Positions 23,762-35,816 of a stretch of 64,000 bases of DNA are shown piece by piece (position 1 is the first letter of the stretch; each line of letters begins with the position of its first letter). The translations under genes and the position numbers were made by a program. A model generated the notes under the pieces. That model was not told the origin of the DNA. It made no database searches and saw only the letters and a program-made list of their open reading frames with translations. The DNA comes from Siphonodentalium dalli (taxonomy: Eukaryota; Mollusca; Scaphopoda; Gadilida; Siphonodentaliidae). The stretch lies in assembly GCA_032622095.1 (NCBI GenBank), contig CP136063.1, positions 117,820,723-117,884,722 on the forward strand, in the 5' to 3' direction.

Positions 23762-24049
23762 TTGAATCAGAAAGGCTTCGAAACGGATGTGGAATACAAC
23801 CTAACCACACCAAATAAAACCGACACGCATGACATTCGATATCTTAAACATGCACCAGGTGTAGGGGTGGTGTATACAGTGGCCCATTTCATTCACACTA
23901 TCATGGCGCATGTCCACAAACTAGCACCGCGAGCATTGTTCTTCTCTGCTGGGATATATTCGACGAGACAACTGCGGGGCGTCACACAGTTTGCTTCGGA
24001 TAATGGTCAAGAAGTGTGGGTAGTCTGTACACTATGGTCGTCTCCTTAG
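23762..24049 (+). pseudogene. Unknown ORF fragment, right arm of the inverted element
   Basis: The open plus-strand frame contains HFIHTIMAHVHKLAPRALFF and ends VWVVCTLWSSP. Its first codon is not ATG-initiated with confidence. The peptide is partly shared with the inverted left-arm copy, which argues for a former coding region in the element rather than chance. No domain recognised. The opposite strand also has a partly conserved reading (LLRR..P), so the coding strand is uncertain. Confidence 0.35.
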
Positions 24050-26077
24050 CAGATAGACATCTGTCCAAGGGAATGAGACAGCTGGCAACCTTCGAAACAC
24101 TGTCGAAGTTGTCCACATATGCCAATGCGTTCGCTGAGTTTGTGAGTTGACGAACCATCTATTGAGAAGTGACTAGCTAACTGGTTCGCGAGGTGTACAT
24201 GTCGTTATCCCATGGGGTATGAGACACATACATAGAGATGACCTTCTGTAAGCTAGACACCGGAAAATGAATTGTTTGAAACGTTATGATTAGAGGGACC
24301 CTACTCCCAGGAAGTGGTGAATACTTTGTCGGTGTGAGCAACCTAGATTTATCAGACAAAGAAATGGAAGCTGGTCCAGATAATTATGGACGTGACGTGG
24401 CAAATCAGAATCTGTTATCAGGTAATTGTTCTGATATAACTATTCGGCGCACCTACGCTTACGGCCATTATCGGCGCTAAGTGAAGACTGGATTTCGAAA
24501 TGCCACATCGCGATATTAATTGTGGTGTTTCATCTTTCCAGAAGGATACGAGCTATGTTATGCGTTTTGATACCTTTAGGTTGAACTAGTAGATGGTTTA
24601 TGTACAGTTTCGTCCATACATACCGATATTATGACAAAAAGTTGAAATTAATATGTGAAAATATCGATTTCTTTTCAATTTCTAACCGCCAATTTAGCAG
24701 CGATCCTGGCTGAGAGTATCAATTGCCAAACCCTAATGAACACTTCATGTCACTATTCCATATCAACATGTAATGGTGGATAGAAATCGCGAAACAATAA
24801 CGCCCATCGTAAGAAAGTAAAGGAATGTAGACTTGTTTTCAAATTTCGGTCGCCATTTTGGCCGCCATCTTTGATTTGGAAAACCATTTCTTGCATGAGA
24901 TGTAAGGTAATTACTTCACCTCAGTATTTCCAACTCAACTGTACGCATGGATGGAGTTGTCTCGATAATAATGCCCAATGATGTGAATATGAGGGAATTT
25001 CGGTGATTTTTCAAAATCTGTCCGCCATTGTGGGCGCCATTTTGGATTTGGGGGACTTTTATTTGGATATGATACAAGGAAAGTTCTTCGCCTAAGTGTT
25101 CCCAACTTACAATAGTAAGCAGGTGTGGAGTTGTCATGACAATAATGCTCACTGATGTTAAAATCAGCGATTTTCGGCGATTTTTTATTTCTGGTGGCCA
25201 TTTTGGCCGCCATCTTGGATTTGGGTAAATATTCCTCAACTCAGGTATAAGAGGAATCCTAGCTCGAGTATCTCCTGCAAATATATATGCATGGGTGTTG
25301 TTATAATAGCAATAACATTCATTGATTCGAAACATAACATCGCATTATTAACGGAGATACGGCTTTGACCTATGATACCGGCATTTGTGAAAACGTGATA
25401 TCGGACAAACATATCCCGCAATGAATGCATATTATGGTCCCCATGTGTTCGCCAATGACTCCTCTATATGATAAATGTATAACATGACGCAAAAATTCTA
25501 ACATTTTCCCACAGAGACAAACGAAATGTGGTAACATGTCAGAAAAATAGCATATTTTCACATTTCGGTGGCCATCTTGGCCGCCATATTGGATTCTGGT
25601 GTCGGATTTTTGGCTACATTGTAAGGGTTGTATACTAGCATAACGAATCGATCGGAAAACAAGACCGCATGTGCTATCATCTTTACTATAATGGCGATCA
25701 AAGAGACCTGGTGCATTTAAAAGAAATGGCCGCCATGATGGACGCCATCTTGTCTGGAGTCTCTGCGGCCACTTTTTTTTCTTGTTAACAAGTGAAAAAA
25801 ATTAGAGGAGACCTTAAGGAAGAAAATTAGTGAGGTGAAGTTAAGTCCTGGGGGGGGGGGGGGGGGGGGGTGCAGAGGTCGACCAATATCTCCTGGACTA
25901 TGTATTTGGCTAATTTAAAATCAAAATTCATCTACAGCATTTTTTCATAGCATTCTATTTCTGGTTCAGAGAAATTGACAACATTAGTATTCACATTAAT
26001 AGCTATTGTTAGATTATGTTAGACTTCTAACACGATGTATATTAAGAATTTGATTAATTATTTAATCTTATTTACAG

Positions 26078-26115
26078 GAAAAACAGCAATCAAATCAGCA
26101 TGAATTGGACAGCAA
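26078..26115 (+). CDS. RNF213-like gene, 38-nt exon
   Basis: Acceptor tttacag ends at 26077 and donor AA|gtaagt starts at 26116. Read in the phase left by the lysine-rich exon (0), it encodes EKQQSNQHELDS plus two bases (AA) that join the next exon's G to give Lys. Phases on both sides fit, and the splice sites are strong. It continues the hydrophilic linker before the CBM20 domain. It is too short to recognise alone. Confidence 0.6.
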
Positions 26116-26382
26116 GTAAGTTGAGAACAATTTCATTCATATGAAGAATCATATGGGTTATCATATAGCTGTCACTCTTCAAAATAAATTTGCCATTTCG
26201 CATGGTTTCGAAACCCTGCACATGCAACTTTTTATTCATGATTAAATTTTTTGGTAAATGTTAATCAGTATAAAATATTGCCGTATGATTTGTTTCATAC
26301 AAACAAGCATGTGCGGAAGATTGTTTGAACAGACCCGTTCCCAGTTCATTACTTTAATTCGTAGATCATGCCATGAATCTCT

Positions 26383-26840
26383 ACTATAGCTGTAGAGATC
26401 ATATTCCACCAGTACAAAACCTGGGAATGTTTTGATGTTGTGACAGGGAAGTGTATAACATTGAAAAAAAAACAGTACAGGTAATATATTTCTTAGTTAA
26501 TACCTGTTCTTTAATAATATACTTCGCTGTAGGCGAAGGTCCCACCTCGAAATAGCACAATTTGTGACTTTGTGAGCGATTTTGCTTTGTGTCGCTTACA
26601 ATTATGGAATTTTTCCCAGGTAATTTATTCAATATTTATTGTGATTTTGGCTCACAAAAGTTGCAAAAAAAAAATGCAATCTTGAGCAGGCCCACCCCCT
26701 AATGTGAAGTAGATTATTAAGGAAAGGAATAAGTATTAACAAAGAAATATATTACCTGCCTTCTTTGTTCAATGTTATAAAGTTCCCTGTCATAATATAA
26801 ACAAGTTTTGTACTGGTGGAATATGATCTCTACGGGCGTA
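26383..26840. mobile_element. MITE with ~100-bp terminal inverted repeats
   Basis: The left end (tagagatcatattccaccag, tacaaaac, then tgacagggaa and aacattgaa) is matched in reverse complement at 26740-26840. The interior has a second, AT-rich inverted segment (aatatatttctt). No coding capacity. It sits ~270 bp after the 38-nt exon. Confidence 0.75.
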
Positions 26841-26849
26841 GCTAAAGTT

Positions 26850-28008
26850 GAGATAAGTTATTCCTAAGTAATTCGTAACTGAGTTCAAACATGTTGAAAA
26901 CGTGAAGAATTGGCGATATCAGTCAAAATTGTCAAAAATATATCAGTACATGTATTTATACTTGATTGGGTGATTTTGGACAAAATAATTAAATGCATCA
27001 ACAAACTTTTCGGAGGTAAAATTCTCTATTGACGGGTACCCCCCCAGAAATAAAACATAAAAATAAAATCGTGTGCTAGCATGTTTCTCAAAGTTTTTGC
27101 CTGAGAAATGGGAAATTTTTAATTTGGATGGCCTTTAATAGTATCGTAGTGTTTCTGTCAATATATTTTTGTAATTCTTCTTCTTTGAACTCATATTTGA
27201 AAGAAGTTATGAACATGTGTTAAGAATATCTTAGCGTGAGTTATGGAACTTGCTTTCCCGTTCAACTCCACACACATCTTCTTGAGGTCAACATGTCAGA
27301 TACAGATGTGACACTCGTCTTTTAATAGCAAATAGCCCAATGATATGTGATCTTGAATTCCTGATTCCTTTTTCATCACATATGCAATATACCATGACAA
27401 ATGGCATTTAAAATGGCATTGGGTCAAACTCATGTGATGCTGGTTTAACTACATTCTGAAGGAATACAGGTCTATGTTAGTGATCAGATATGAGGCGGAC
27501 AGAGAGTCATATGCATACTTCTAAATTATTAATGCATTACATGGGCCTATGTGTCACTTTTATGGATATAAATGTTATCATACTCACATAGCTTTCGTTC
27601 CTTCCTCTCTCTCTACCTCACATCTTTTCTCACATATCTGTTACTGAACTTTCTACTTGCGCTTTGAGTTATATTTACTAATTAATATACAATGTATTCT
27701 TCACACTTGCGCACATTTCTAGGGTTGCAGATCCTGTCGGTTTCCCTGAGTAGGAGATCTGACCACACCATGGTTATACCATGCTTTATTGAGGTTTTCA
27801 CACTTTCAACCTGACAGCCTGCTTTAGCGAGCATGACATAATTTACGTTCATCCCAGCAGCCCGCGGGAAGAGTGCAATTTTCAGGAGTAATACAATATT
27901 TCCAGGGATATAACACATTTGATTTTATTGGTGTCATGTTTTGAGTCACATTCCGATTTGGTTTTCTATAATTGTTTATCACAAACACATATACTGATAA
28001 CATTATTA
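26850..28008. other. Intronic sequence, nothing recognised
   Basis: No motif, repeat copy or splice-bounded frame was identified. The small minus-strand frames near 27.7-28.0 kb show no domain. Confidence 0.4.
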
Positions 28009-28012
28009 TTAA

Positions 28013-28247
28013 AGGTACACAATCTGATTCGATGGTCCCCATTTAATTAAATTCCAATTCAAATTTGGTATCAAGAGTATTCAGCATTTGTCAAATATTT
28101 GCCAGATGGTAAACTAAAAGATTTAAAAAATTGATATCTGATAGCTCTGAGCTTTGATGGGTAGGTTCTTTGACTTTTTTTTACCCCCGAAGCCAGCCGA
28201 AGCCAAAGAAATAGTAATTTAGGGGGATTTATTCAGATTAGGCATCT
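28013..28247. mobile_element. TTAA MITE, family T1, short copy
   Basis: TTAA flanks both ends (28009-28012 and 28248-28251). The left end is AGGTACACAATCTGATTCGA; the right end, read inward, is AGATGCCTAATCTGAATAAA. Near the right end it has 'ttacccccgaagcc' and 'tagctctgagctttga', which recur in the copy at 42565-42984. Confidence 0.75.
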
Positions 28248-28254
28248 TTAAGTT

Positions 28255-29265
28255 TATGAAATAAAGAAGATTATTTTGACCCTTCTAAAGATGTTTTATT
28301 TGTAATATTTGATTTTTGTTGCCTATTTTCAACATAATGTTCAGAATATCACTTGACCACTATGGTACAACTTCAATAATAATAGTTGCACATGAATGTT
28401 ATAAACATACATAAAATATTGGAAACCCGATCAGGACATTTTGGCAGTTGTTTAGTTGGAAAGTTACTCATAATTCCTCAGCATATGACAATTAAATGCA
28501 TAATTATGGGCCTAAAATTGCAAGATGTGGGAGAATAATTCGGTCAAATAACGTCTTTGTGCATACTAGGTTAGTACAGGTCTGTTCTTGCCTTTGATAA
28601 AGCAATTATGTTCAATGAAACAATTGGGAAAATATTTAAATCCACGCACAGTGTCGTCACAACCACGTATATACATGACACTTGCAAAGAATTGATACAT
28701 GTATGTATATGTAATTGTGGGACACATTGTTATGCAAATTTGATTATTACTGTTGTGTATATTGGGGTTCAATGTCCCTTCTCACATCTTACCTGTGCAC
28801 ACATGAGATATAAATTTGAAGTGACATCACCAACTGCTAAAGACACTTACTAACAATAATAAAAACATGCAATTTGCTATATCCGACATCACTCTGAAGG
28901 TAGTATTGAAGCAATACATCAGGGACACATAATTTTATTTAGGCAAGCTGTAAATCCAGGGTTCTGGTATATCTATATATGTATATTCAGGGATGAAAGA
29001 GTTAACCTACAATGACAACATTGTGAAGATCTGAACAAATATTTCAAATATCCATTTGATTGTGATTACACAAAATAAACCATTTAGACCACACAAATGT
29101 GACTAATAATCCAATCCAACTAGAATGCACTCAGAGATGCCAACGTGTGCAAAAATGTAATAAAAAATAATTAAAAAAATAATTTCACTGTATTTTACTT
29201 AATTTATTTAATTTAATTTAATTTAATGTTAGCAAAAAAAGACAATTACAATCTTCAATAATTTT
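28255..29265. other. Intronic sequence, mostly unrecognised
   Basis: AT-rich. A short (atttaatttaa)-type run lies at about 29205-29228. No gene or full repeat was identified. Confidence 0.4.
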
Positions 29266-29271
29266 ATTTAG

Positions 29272-29885
29272 GGGATAACAGTGTGGTGTTTTGTGATTTC
29301 GGAAAGGTACATGGCGAATATACTGTGGCAAATTTAGTTAATGGGCGACAGCGGAGCCGGAGCACATTAACGGGTATCCCCATTCTAATGCTCTTCGAAC
29401 TTAAAAATGTTATTTAGACAAACAAACGGCTCGTAATTATCAACGAAATGTGCGGCCATAGAAAACACTCAGCCAATTCACGACTTTTTATTTTTTTAAA
29501 TTTAATGCGCTAGATAAAATATAGTCCCCCAATTACCATCGCTCTTATCGTTAAAAATACTGATAAACATGAAAAATTGCCACCTCAAATAGAAATAAAT
29601 ATGCACAACAATTAGTTTCTGCATGTACCTGATGTCTTTTTCAGATGTTTACCACTTACAAATTGTGGTTTTGATTTTACCGCGATCTTGAAGTTGAATT
29701 GAAACAATGGGAAATTGTTTACTCAATGCGATGTATTTCACGTCGTGTCTGTCGCGGTTTCATGTCAAGAAATTTGGTCAAATGATATCGAGACACTGAC
29801 ATTGGTGGGGTATAACGTTGTGGTGTTTTGTATTTTCTGAAAGTACATGTATACAGGGCGAATGTACTGACTGTCAATTTTCGAC
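29272..29885 (+). repeat. Diverged direct repeats ~540 bp apart
   Basis: 'ggggataaca-gtgtggtgttttgtg...gaaaggtacatg...gcgaatatactg' at 29272-29330 recurs as 'ggggtataacgttgtggtgttttgta...gaaagtacatg...gcgaatgtactg' at 29806-29870. No coding sequence lies between; an old LTR-like or tandem unit is possible. Confidence 0.4.
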
Positions 29886-29961
29886 AAAAGCCACATCGCT
29901 GGTTTGTTTATATAGCAACGAGCTAGTAACGGAAGTCAGTGCCAAGGGCGTCAACTCTATA

Positions 29962-30015
29962 ATCTACTCCGTAACGTCGCCGGCATGTACTGCGTAAGGG
30001 TGACGTTATGGAGTG
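29962..30015. repeat. CpG-rich local hairpin
   Basis: Arms around 29967-29978 (CTCCGTAACGTC) and 30002-30013 (GACGTTATGGAG) pair with one G:T. The surrounding 29.9-30.1 kb is richer in CpG than the rest. A role is unknown; a promoter cannot be shown. From 30020 to 30700 nothing was recognised. Confidence 0.4.
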
Positions 30016-30713
30016 AAATCGGTAGGGTGACACCAACGCACGTACCTACGAATCTGACTGATCGCCATACTGTTGCGCGAGCGCACATAATGAATGAGAA
30101 CTTGTTAGATACCAACACCAAGATGCTTGAGTATAAGGATAAAATATAGTAAAGCTTTGCTATATAAATGAATATAAATCGAATCTCAACCATATGCTTG
30201 TGAAATGAATGAATGTGAGATGTAGGAGGATAAATGATATGAAGCAAGTTCTATGAGGATGTTGTGTGATTGAATGACATGGTGAAAGGAAAAAAAAATT
30301 AAATGCCCATATGCATGTGACATGGTTTCGATGATGCTTGAAGACATCTAAGTGAAATAGACAACATGAATCAAGATGGGACATGAAATGAAAGTGGGAA
30401 TAACGAATGTGCAAATGGAAGTGAACACATGACCATGAACCATGATTTAGATGAAATTGCTAATAAGTAATAAAGATTCTAAATAAAATGTCCCAGGCAA
30501 CAAATGGAGCACACCTCTTTAGATTATCACATAAACGTTGCAAATTCTAAGTGTGAAAACATAAATTTCAATTGAAATCACAACTTGAACTTACACATTG
30601 GTGGGCATGAAAACTGCTAAATTGAAATATCAAAGTTACAATTAATTAGATATGTGTTAAAGAATATCATTATCAAATTCAATGCTGCTAAATGAACGAG
30701 TCTACATCAAACT

Positions 30714-31480
30714 TAGTGTTGAAACGATTAGTCGATGAACTAACGTCGATGCCGATAGCTCCCAACGTCGACTCTGTATCTTGCCATAGACTAGTCAGAA
30801 CATTGTAATATATATATGCTTCCCTTAATAAGAGTTAAAAGGCTATATTGTAGGTACATGACATGTTGATCAAACACTTGTCACAGATTTGACAGTGTTA
30901 AAAATGCAACATAGTCAGTTTGCTCAAAATGTTGCACATAATTCGTGCAGCCATAGTGAGATAATTGGGTCAACAGGTGCTCCAAGTTCCATGACAGTGA
31001 ATTTGACATTAATGATCAAACTCAAAGATCATCAGACAGTGCCATTGCAACACTGTCTTGTTGCAATGATTGACAACTTGAAGTTCGGCAACATTATTGT
31101 AACACGGTGTAACTGTGTTCGTAATAAATTGTTATTGATAAACAATACGTTTTCAACTAAATATTTAATTCTTTATTTATTCTTTCTCAATACGCACTAC
31201 ATGTTTTGTTGTCATTATCATCAAGTAGTTCAGCTTTGGGGGACTCCGAAGGTAAAGTTTGTTCTATATTGTCATATAGAACATTGAAAATCTTTTATCA
31301 CATGATTTGATGACGTTTTTCCACTAAATTATTGTCTTTTGAACAGCGCTTGTAAAGGAAAATAAGGATATATGAGTATCGCTATATAATTCTCGGATGC
31401 AGGTACTGATTAGTCGACTTCGACTCAACTTTTTGAGTTCGACTAGTGAACTCCAGAATCCGAGACTAATTTCAACACTA
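30714..31480. mobile_element. hAT-like non-autonomous element
   Basis: The left end TAGTGTTGAAACGATTAGTC is matched by ...GACTAATTTCAACACTA at the right. The 8 bp outside (atcaaact at 30706-30713, agcgaact at 31481-31488) agree at 6 of 8 positions, as expected for a decayed 8-bp hAT target duplication. A frame spans 30889-31287 but has no BED finger or hATC motif, and its listed start is TTG. I treat it as non-coding. Confidence 0.65.
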
Positions 31481-31726
31481 AGCGAACTCCATGTAAAAGT
31501 GAAAGTCACCACAAAGTTTGGTCACTACTATGTGCACCACAGGAAGACATTCTAAATTTATCACAAAGTGATACACTGTGACACTCAATGTTGTTTTGTG
31601 TATATCTAGTCAGTTCTCAGTTTGTATGCCTTCCGTATGAATATTGAGCATTCTCTAGGGTAATTGTTTACTATAATGTTGATAGCTTTGTCTTCTGATT
31701 TTCTAATTACACCCCTCTCGAAGAGC

Positions 31727-32300
31727 ATGGGCGGTATACTGGATTGACTGCATACTTTCGTTTGTCTATCTGTCTAGGCATTTATCTCTGCCTTGGTTTA
31801 TTGCATCTGAATGAAATTGCTATGGTTGTTTTCCATCATAACTGCTTTCAAAAGAGTGCCCTATGCCTTTTTTTATACCCCAACCAAAAGTTGGGGGTAT
31901 ACTGGATTACAGATAGTGCAACAAATCAAAATTCTATGGAAAACAACATTTTGTTTACTGATAAATCTTGAGGTTTTGACCTTTAACGGACCTGTGATAT
32001 ACATGTATGCATATTTGATATCATCATGCTTGGGGAAAGGCTGCCCTCTATGTTCATATATGGAAAATATCCATTTGACCTAATCTGAAGACATACCGGC
32101 AAGATAACTCTTGCCCTTGATTCTGGGCATAAAGCCCATTATAGAAGAGTAATGGCAGGGGACTCTGCCCAAAACAGCATCATCCCATCCAATATCCCAA
32201 GCTGTTGTGGACCAAGATGACTTGGTCTATCTGTTTATCTGAAAATTTTGGATTTCCATCTGCTCATATATCTCAAGCATCGGTTATCGGATCTAGCTAT
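31727..32300 (+). repeat. Tandem-core element, family D, degenerate
   Basis: Two D starts occur: a truncated one at about 31730 (gggcggtatactggattgac, then tgtctatctgtctag) and a second with the 5' hairpin near 31874-31901 (TATACCCC..., complementary GGGGTATA) followed by ACTGGATTAC. Decayed core sequence follows ('gttatcggatctagct'). Confidence 0.6.
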
Positions 32301-32590
32301 TATTCATTTGGAGGGGATATTTGATATAAATATGAGGGTAGATGACATCTATGGGATTCCTATGGAGTCATTTCATTTGGTGCTAATGTTTATATAACAT
32401 GTTCAACAATGTATATCTGAATATTCCTCAAGTAATTTACTCATTACCTAGTAATCAATCCCCTGAGAAGAGTTCAAAGGCATGGAAATCTCTAGGTTTA
32501 ATGTTAAGCTTGAACATCATATGTTGCTTCAAGAAAGTCAGCTCTGTGATTTTTGAGTATGCAACTGAGGGATAAAATTTTCTATTTCAG

Positions 32591-32758
32591 GGACAATGGT
32601 TTTATGCATGTTCATTTTCATGCCGTTCTATCACCTGCATACAAATTTGACCCAAAGTCTCAGGATGTGTTCATTGTTGGGCAAGGCTTGGGACTTCCAG
32701 GTGAATGGAATTCCTGGAAAGATGGAAAAGCAAAACGACTTGAGACAGTCCACACATC
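32591..32758 (+). CDS. RNF213-like gene, first CBM20 exon
   Basis: Acceptor tctatttcag ends at 32590; donor TC|gtaagc has GT at 32759-32760. Incoming phase 2 joins AA from the 38-nt exon with G to give Lys, then DNGFMHVHFHAVLSPAYKFD, followed by VFIVGQGLGLPGEWNSWKDG. The pattern (H-V-x-F-H-A-V-x-S / K-F-D-P / D-V-F-I-x-G / L-G-x-P-x-x-W-x-S-W) matches the first half of the RNF213 CBM20 domain, where the equivalents are a 'FHA-I-S', an 'F-P-F-N-P' and a 'V-F-I-R-G' segment. In general CBM20 domains bind starch or glycogen; in RNF213 this module is linked to lipid-droplet and glycogen biology. Outgoing phase is 2. The upstream in-frame ATG at 32559 is intronic. Confidence 0.8.
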
Positions 32759-32759
32759 G

Positions 32760-33735
32760 TAAGCTGTTCTTTCTTCAATTGTATTTCTCTGTACAAACAA
32801 TATGCCCATTGTACCAAGACTATTTCGTATACTTGGGGCCCTGTGAATATCATTTTTCATTCGAATCGAATACCTGTTCAAAAATTTGAAATTGAATGAA
32901 ACAGTGGTACATTTCATAGTCCTTAGGCACCTGCAATATATAAGGCAGGCCCTTACTACCAGGTAGTATTCCTGTTTATGTTGCTATATTTAAATTATCT
33001 AGTTACCAAAAATAAACTTCCAAAATGACCTCAAATTAGCATTCCCCTGTTTATCAATCTACGACATAATTTGGAATTGCAGTTGGATCATTGCAGTTAA
33101 TTTTACACCAACGGCTTCATTGTAGTTAAATCTGGCATTTGATCGGGAGAATTTAAAATTTGTCCCTCGCTGTCGAATACCGTAGTTATGACCACTACAA
33201 GTGCAAATTGATTACAATATATTTGTCTGCATGAGCATTGTGAGATACTGAACAGTTAAGCTTCTATCAATGGATTGTATTTTTATCAAATAGCTGAATA
33301 GATCAGTTTGTTATCAGCAAACATAGTGTTATCACATTCATAGTGTAATCAACTCCTAGAGTTTCTAATATAGAGTGTAATGCCACATTGTACTGTTGTG
33401 AATACCACAATAATCAGACCAAACTTAACCAGTTGACACAATTTGGGTATAATTGTCTGTTTTTGTGCCTGCAGTTTTGTGCAGATCCACATGTTATATT
33501 TTAATTCTTCAGTTATAGTAATTTAAGAAATGAAATAAATGGCACTGTGTCTTATCAAAGAATACGATGCTGTTGTCAATGGGAACATTGTTGCAGTTCA
33601 CACTATTAAAATTAGCGTAATGGCCAAAGAGCAATAATTCTTTTAAGAATACAATACCCCTAAATTCATTTCTTATATCTATTGAGCTTTTTTATCCCTA
33701 TTCTCATAAAATTAGCTGGATTATTTCTTATTTCT
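32760..33735. other. Intronic sequence, nothing recognised
   Basis: Intron between the two CBM20 exons. No repeat copy or alternative exon was identified in this part. Confidence 0.4.
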
Positions 33736-33738
33736 TTT

Positions 33739-34230
33739 TAGCTCACCTGAGACGAAGTCTCCGGTGGAGCTATAGTCATCCGTCCATCCATCCGTCCATC
33801 CATCCGTCCATCAACAATTCTTTGAACATCTTCTTCAGATCTATAGGACTGAATGGGTTCATATTTGGTGTGGATGTTCCCTAAATGACTCACATTCAGA
33901 TTTGTTCAAATGAAGTCACCAGGTCAAATAGTTGCGAAGCTAGGACCACAACTCTTTCCCGCCATATTAATTCTTAAAATGACTTCTTCTCATGTTCCAT
34001 TGGGCCGAATGGGTTCATATTTGGTATGAATGGTCCTTGGGTGACTGGAGTTCAGATTTGTTCAAATGAGGTCACTGGGTCAAATGTGGGCAGAGCCAGG
34101 GACATGACTAAAAAAAAGAAGAAGAAAAAGTCCGATTGAACCCATTGCTCAATTAAAAAAAAAACATTCAGATTGAACTCCTTGCTCAATTTAAAAAAAA
34201 AACGAACAAAAATTTTAATTTTAATAATAA
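33739..34230 (+). repeat. Tandem-core element, family C, partial
   Basis: It starts TTTTTAGCTCACCTGAGACG and folds onto GTCTCCGGTGGAGCTA, then runs of CCGTCCATCCATCCGT. Two ~150-bp units follow with 'ccgaatgggttcatatttggt', 'ttcagatttgttcaaatga' and 'gtcactgggtcaaat', ending in A-rich sequence. The family 3' hairpin is missing. Confidence 0.8.
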
Positions 34231-34555
34231 TTTTTAGTCAAATGTATTCCCAGGAGCCTTTAGTCTCTACTCATATGAACTATTACTGGCTACATGTAAA
34301 GGAATTTGTTCAAAGGTGGGTCTGTCGAAATGGGTCATTTGTACAGTTTTAACACTTCCTTTCAGTGAATTAATTTCTACCCTATGAATGTTTCTGTAGT
34401 TATGTGTGTACCACCTTTTGTTGACTGAGACTGTGTCTAATGTTGACAACTTTATAAGTTTAAGAATCAGCCACTGACTCCAAAAACTTTAACCCCCTCC
34501 ATAAGACAAACTATTTGAGTTGTTGAGTTCAAGTTTGGTAGTGATTATAGTTTTA

Positions 34556-35184
34556 AGCTCACTTGAGGCAAAGTCTCCGGTGGAGCTACCGGGTATAGTC
34601 ATCACTCATCGTCCATCCGTCCCTCAAAATTGTTTAAACATCTTCTCCAGACCCATAAAACCGAATGGGTTCATATTTGGTGTGGGTGTTCCCTAGGTGA
34701 CTCATATTCAGATTTGTTAAAATGAGATCACCAAGTCAAATAGTTGCGAAGCCAGGGCCATAACTCTTTCCCTAGTAATTCTTAAAACAACTTCTTCTCA
34801 AGAACCATTGGGCCTATTAAGCTTATATTTGGTATGGAAGGTTCCTGGTTTACTGTGGTTCAGATTTATTTAAATTGGGTCACTGGGGCAAACATGGGCA
34901 GAGCCAGTGTCAATATCTTTAAAAAAAAACTTAGATTTAATTTTTTAGATTTAACTCCTTTCTCAATTTAACAAAAAAAAAACATCTTTAAATGAAAAAA
35001 AAAACATTTAGATTTTACTCCTTGCTCAATTTTTTCATAGAAAAAGAAAGAAAAAAATTTAATTCAAATTTAGAAAAATCTATTACGTTATAATAATGTA
35101 CTGACTATTGTAGTCTTCAGAGTCCCAGTCTTCTCTGTATTTACAGTCTGGTGAGCGACCCCACAGTCATTGACTGTCTTGTTT
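34556..35184 (+). mobile_element. Tandem-core element, family C, full small copy
   Basis: 5' hairpin (AGCTCACTTGAGGC ... GTCTCCGGTGGAGCTA), two core units and A-rich runs. The 3' end is 'cagtctggtgagcgacccc', hairpin ACAGTCATTGACTGT (35163-35177) and tail CTTGTTT. The same 3' end closes the larger copy at 38411-41102. Confidence 0.8.
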
Positions 35185-35472
35185 CTGAATCCTCTCCTGT
35201 GCTAGGAGATACACAATAAGTACCACAAATAGCCAAAATTAATTTTATTTCTAGCTGTAACTTAGTGATCCATTTCTGGGTTCTGATATTGGTTCGTTTA
35301 ATGGTGTGTGTTTTGGGTATGAATCTGTTGTATTGGGGTATGAAACACATGTCATAATTAATCAATCTTTAACAGGATTTAGTTTGAAATGCACAGGTTG
35401 TATAAATATTTAAAAGATTGGACATTATGTTATTATGTACGGACACATAATATTAATTTATCTGTCTTGCAG

Positions 35473-35675
35473 TTTGAAGTATGATGATTTCTATGAAGTT
35501 CATGGCAACATTGACATAAACAAGAATCTGTGTTCATCAGGGCGTGTAGAATACAAGTACATAGTTATTTCAAAGAACAGAAAGAATCACAGTTATGAGC
35601 ATGTCATCTTTCCTCATACTTATGGTGTCAACATTTTAAACAGACATTTTCATTTAGAAGCTAAACACATCAAAG
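35473..35675 (+). CDS. RNF213-like gene, second CBM20 exon
   Basis: Acceptor tgtcttgcag ends at 35472; donor G|gtatgt has GT at 35676-35677. TC from the previous exon plus T gives Ser, then LKYDDFYEVHGNIDINKNLC, and later GRVEYKYIVISKN, HVIFPHTYGVNILNRHFHL and AKHIKG. The 'V-E-Y-K-Y-I-V' strand is the conserved CBM20 'YKY' segment, which in RNF213 reads 'Y-K-Y-V-I-Y'. Order, spacing and phase (outgoing 1) all fit a CBM20 split by one intron. With the exon at 32591 it supplies nearly the full domain of about 110-130 residues. Which aromatic residues bind glucan cannot be assigned without alignment. Confidence 0.8.
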
Positions 35676-35816
35676 GTATGTCATCACTCATTAAACAAAT
35701 TGTTAAGATCTGGAAGGATTTCTTTTTGTTAACAGCAGCTTATTATCTATCATCGATCATCATCCATTACAAAAATTGAGCATGGTTGGTTCTTAGTTGT
35801 CTCCCATTTATTTCAG

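Larger units (their letters stand above)
20905..25898. mobile_element. 5-kb head-to-head inverted element, TA-flanked
   Basis: The left (20905 to about 23100) and right (about 23780 to 25898) halves are inverted copies. They begin GTCCAGGAGATATTGG and are flanked by TA (20903-20904 and 25899-25900). The outer ~1.3 kb is almost identical; the inner part is diverged but alignable. Each arm starts with a C/G homopolymer (13 C at 20933-20945; 21 G at 25850-25870). About six ~170-bp units follow, carrying 'atggcggccaaaatggc'. A central ~650 bp (about 23110-23760) is not repeated. A TA duplication suits Tc1/mariner-like transposition, but no transposase domain was recognised. It lies in intron 2 of the RNF213-like model. 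Confidence 0.85.

Noticed and set aside
30889-31287. 132-codon ORF in the hAT-like element
   Set aside because: It starts at TTG, has no transposase motif, and its C-terminal half is AT-driven hydrophobic sequence. Kept only as part of the element.
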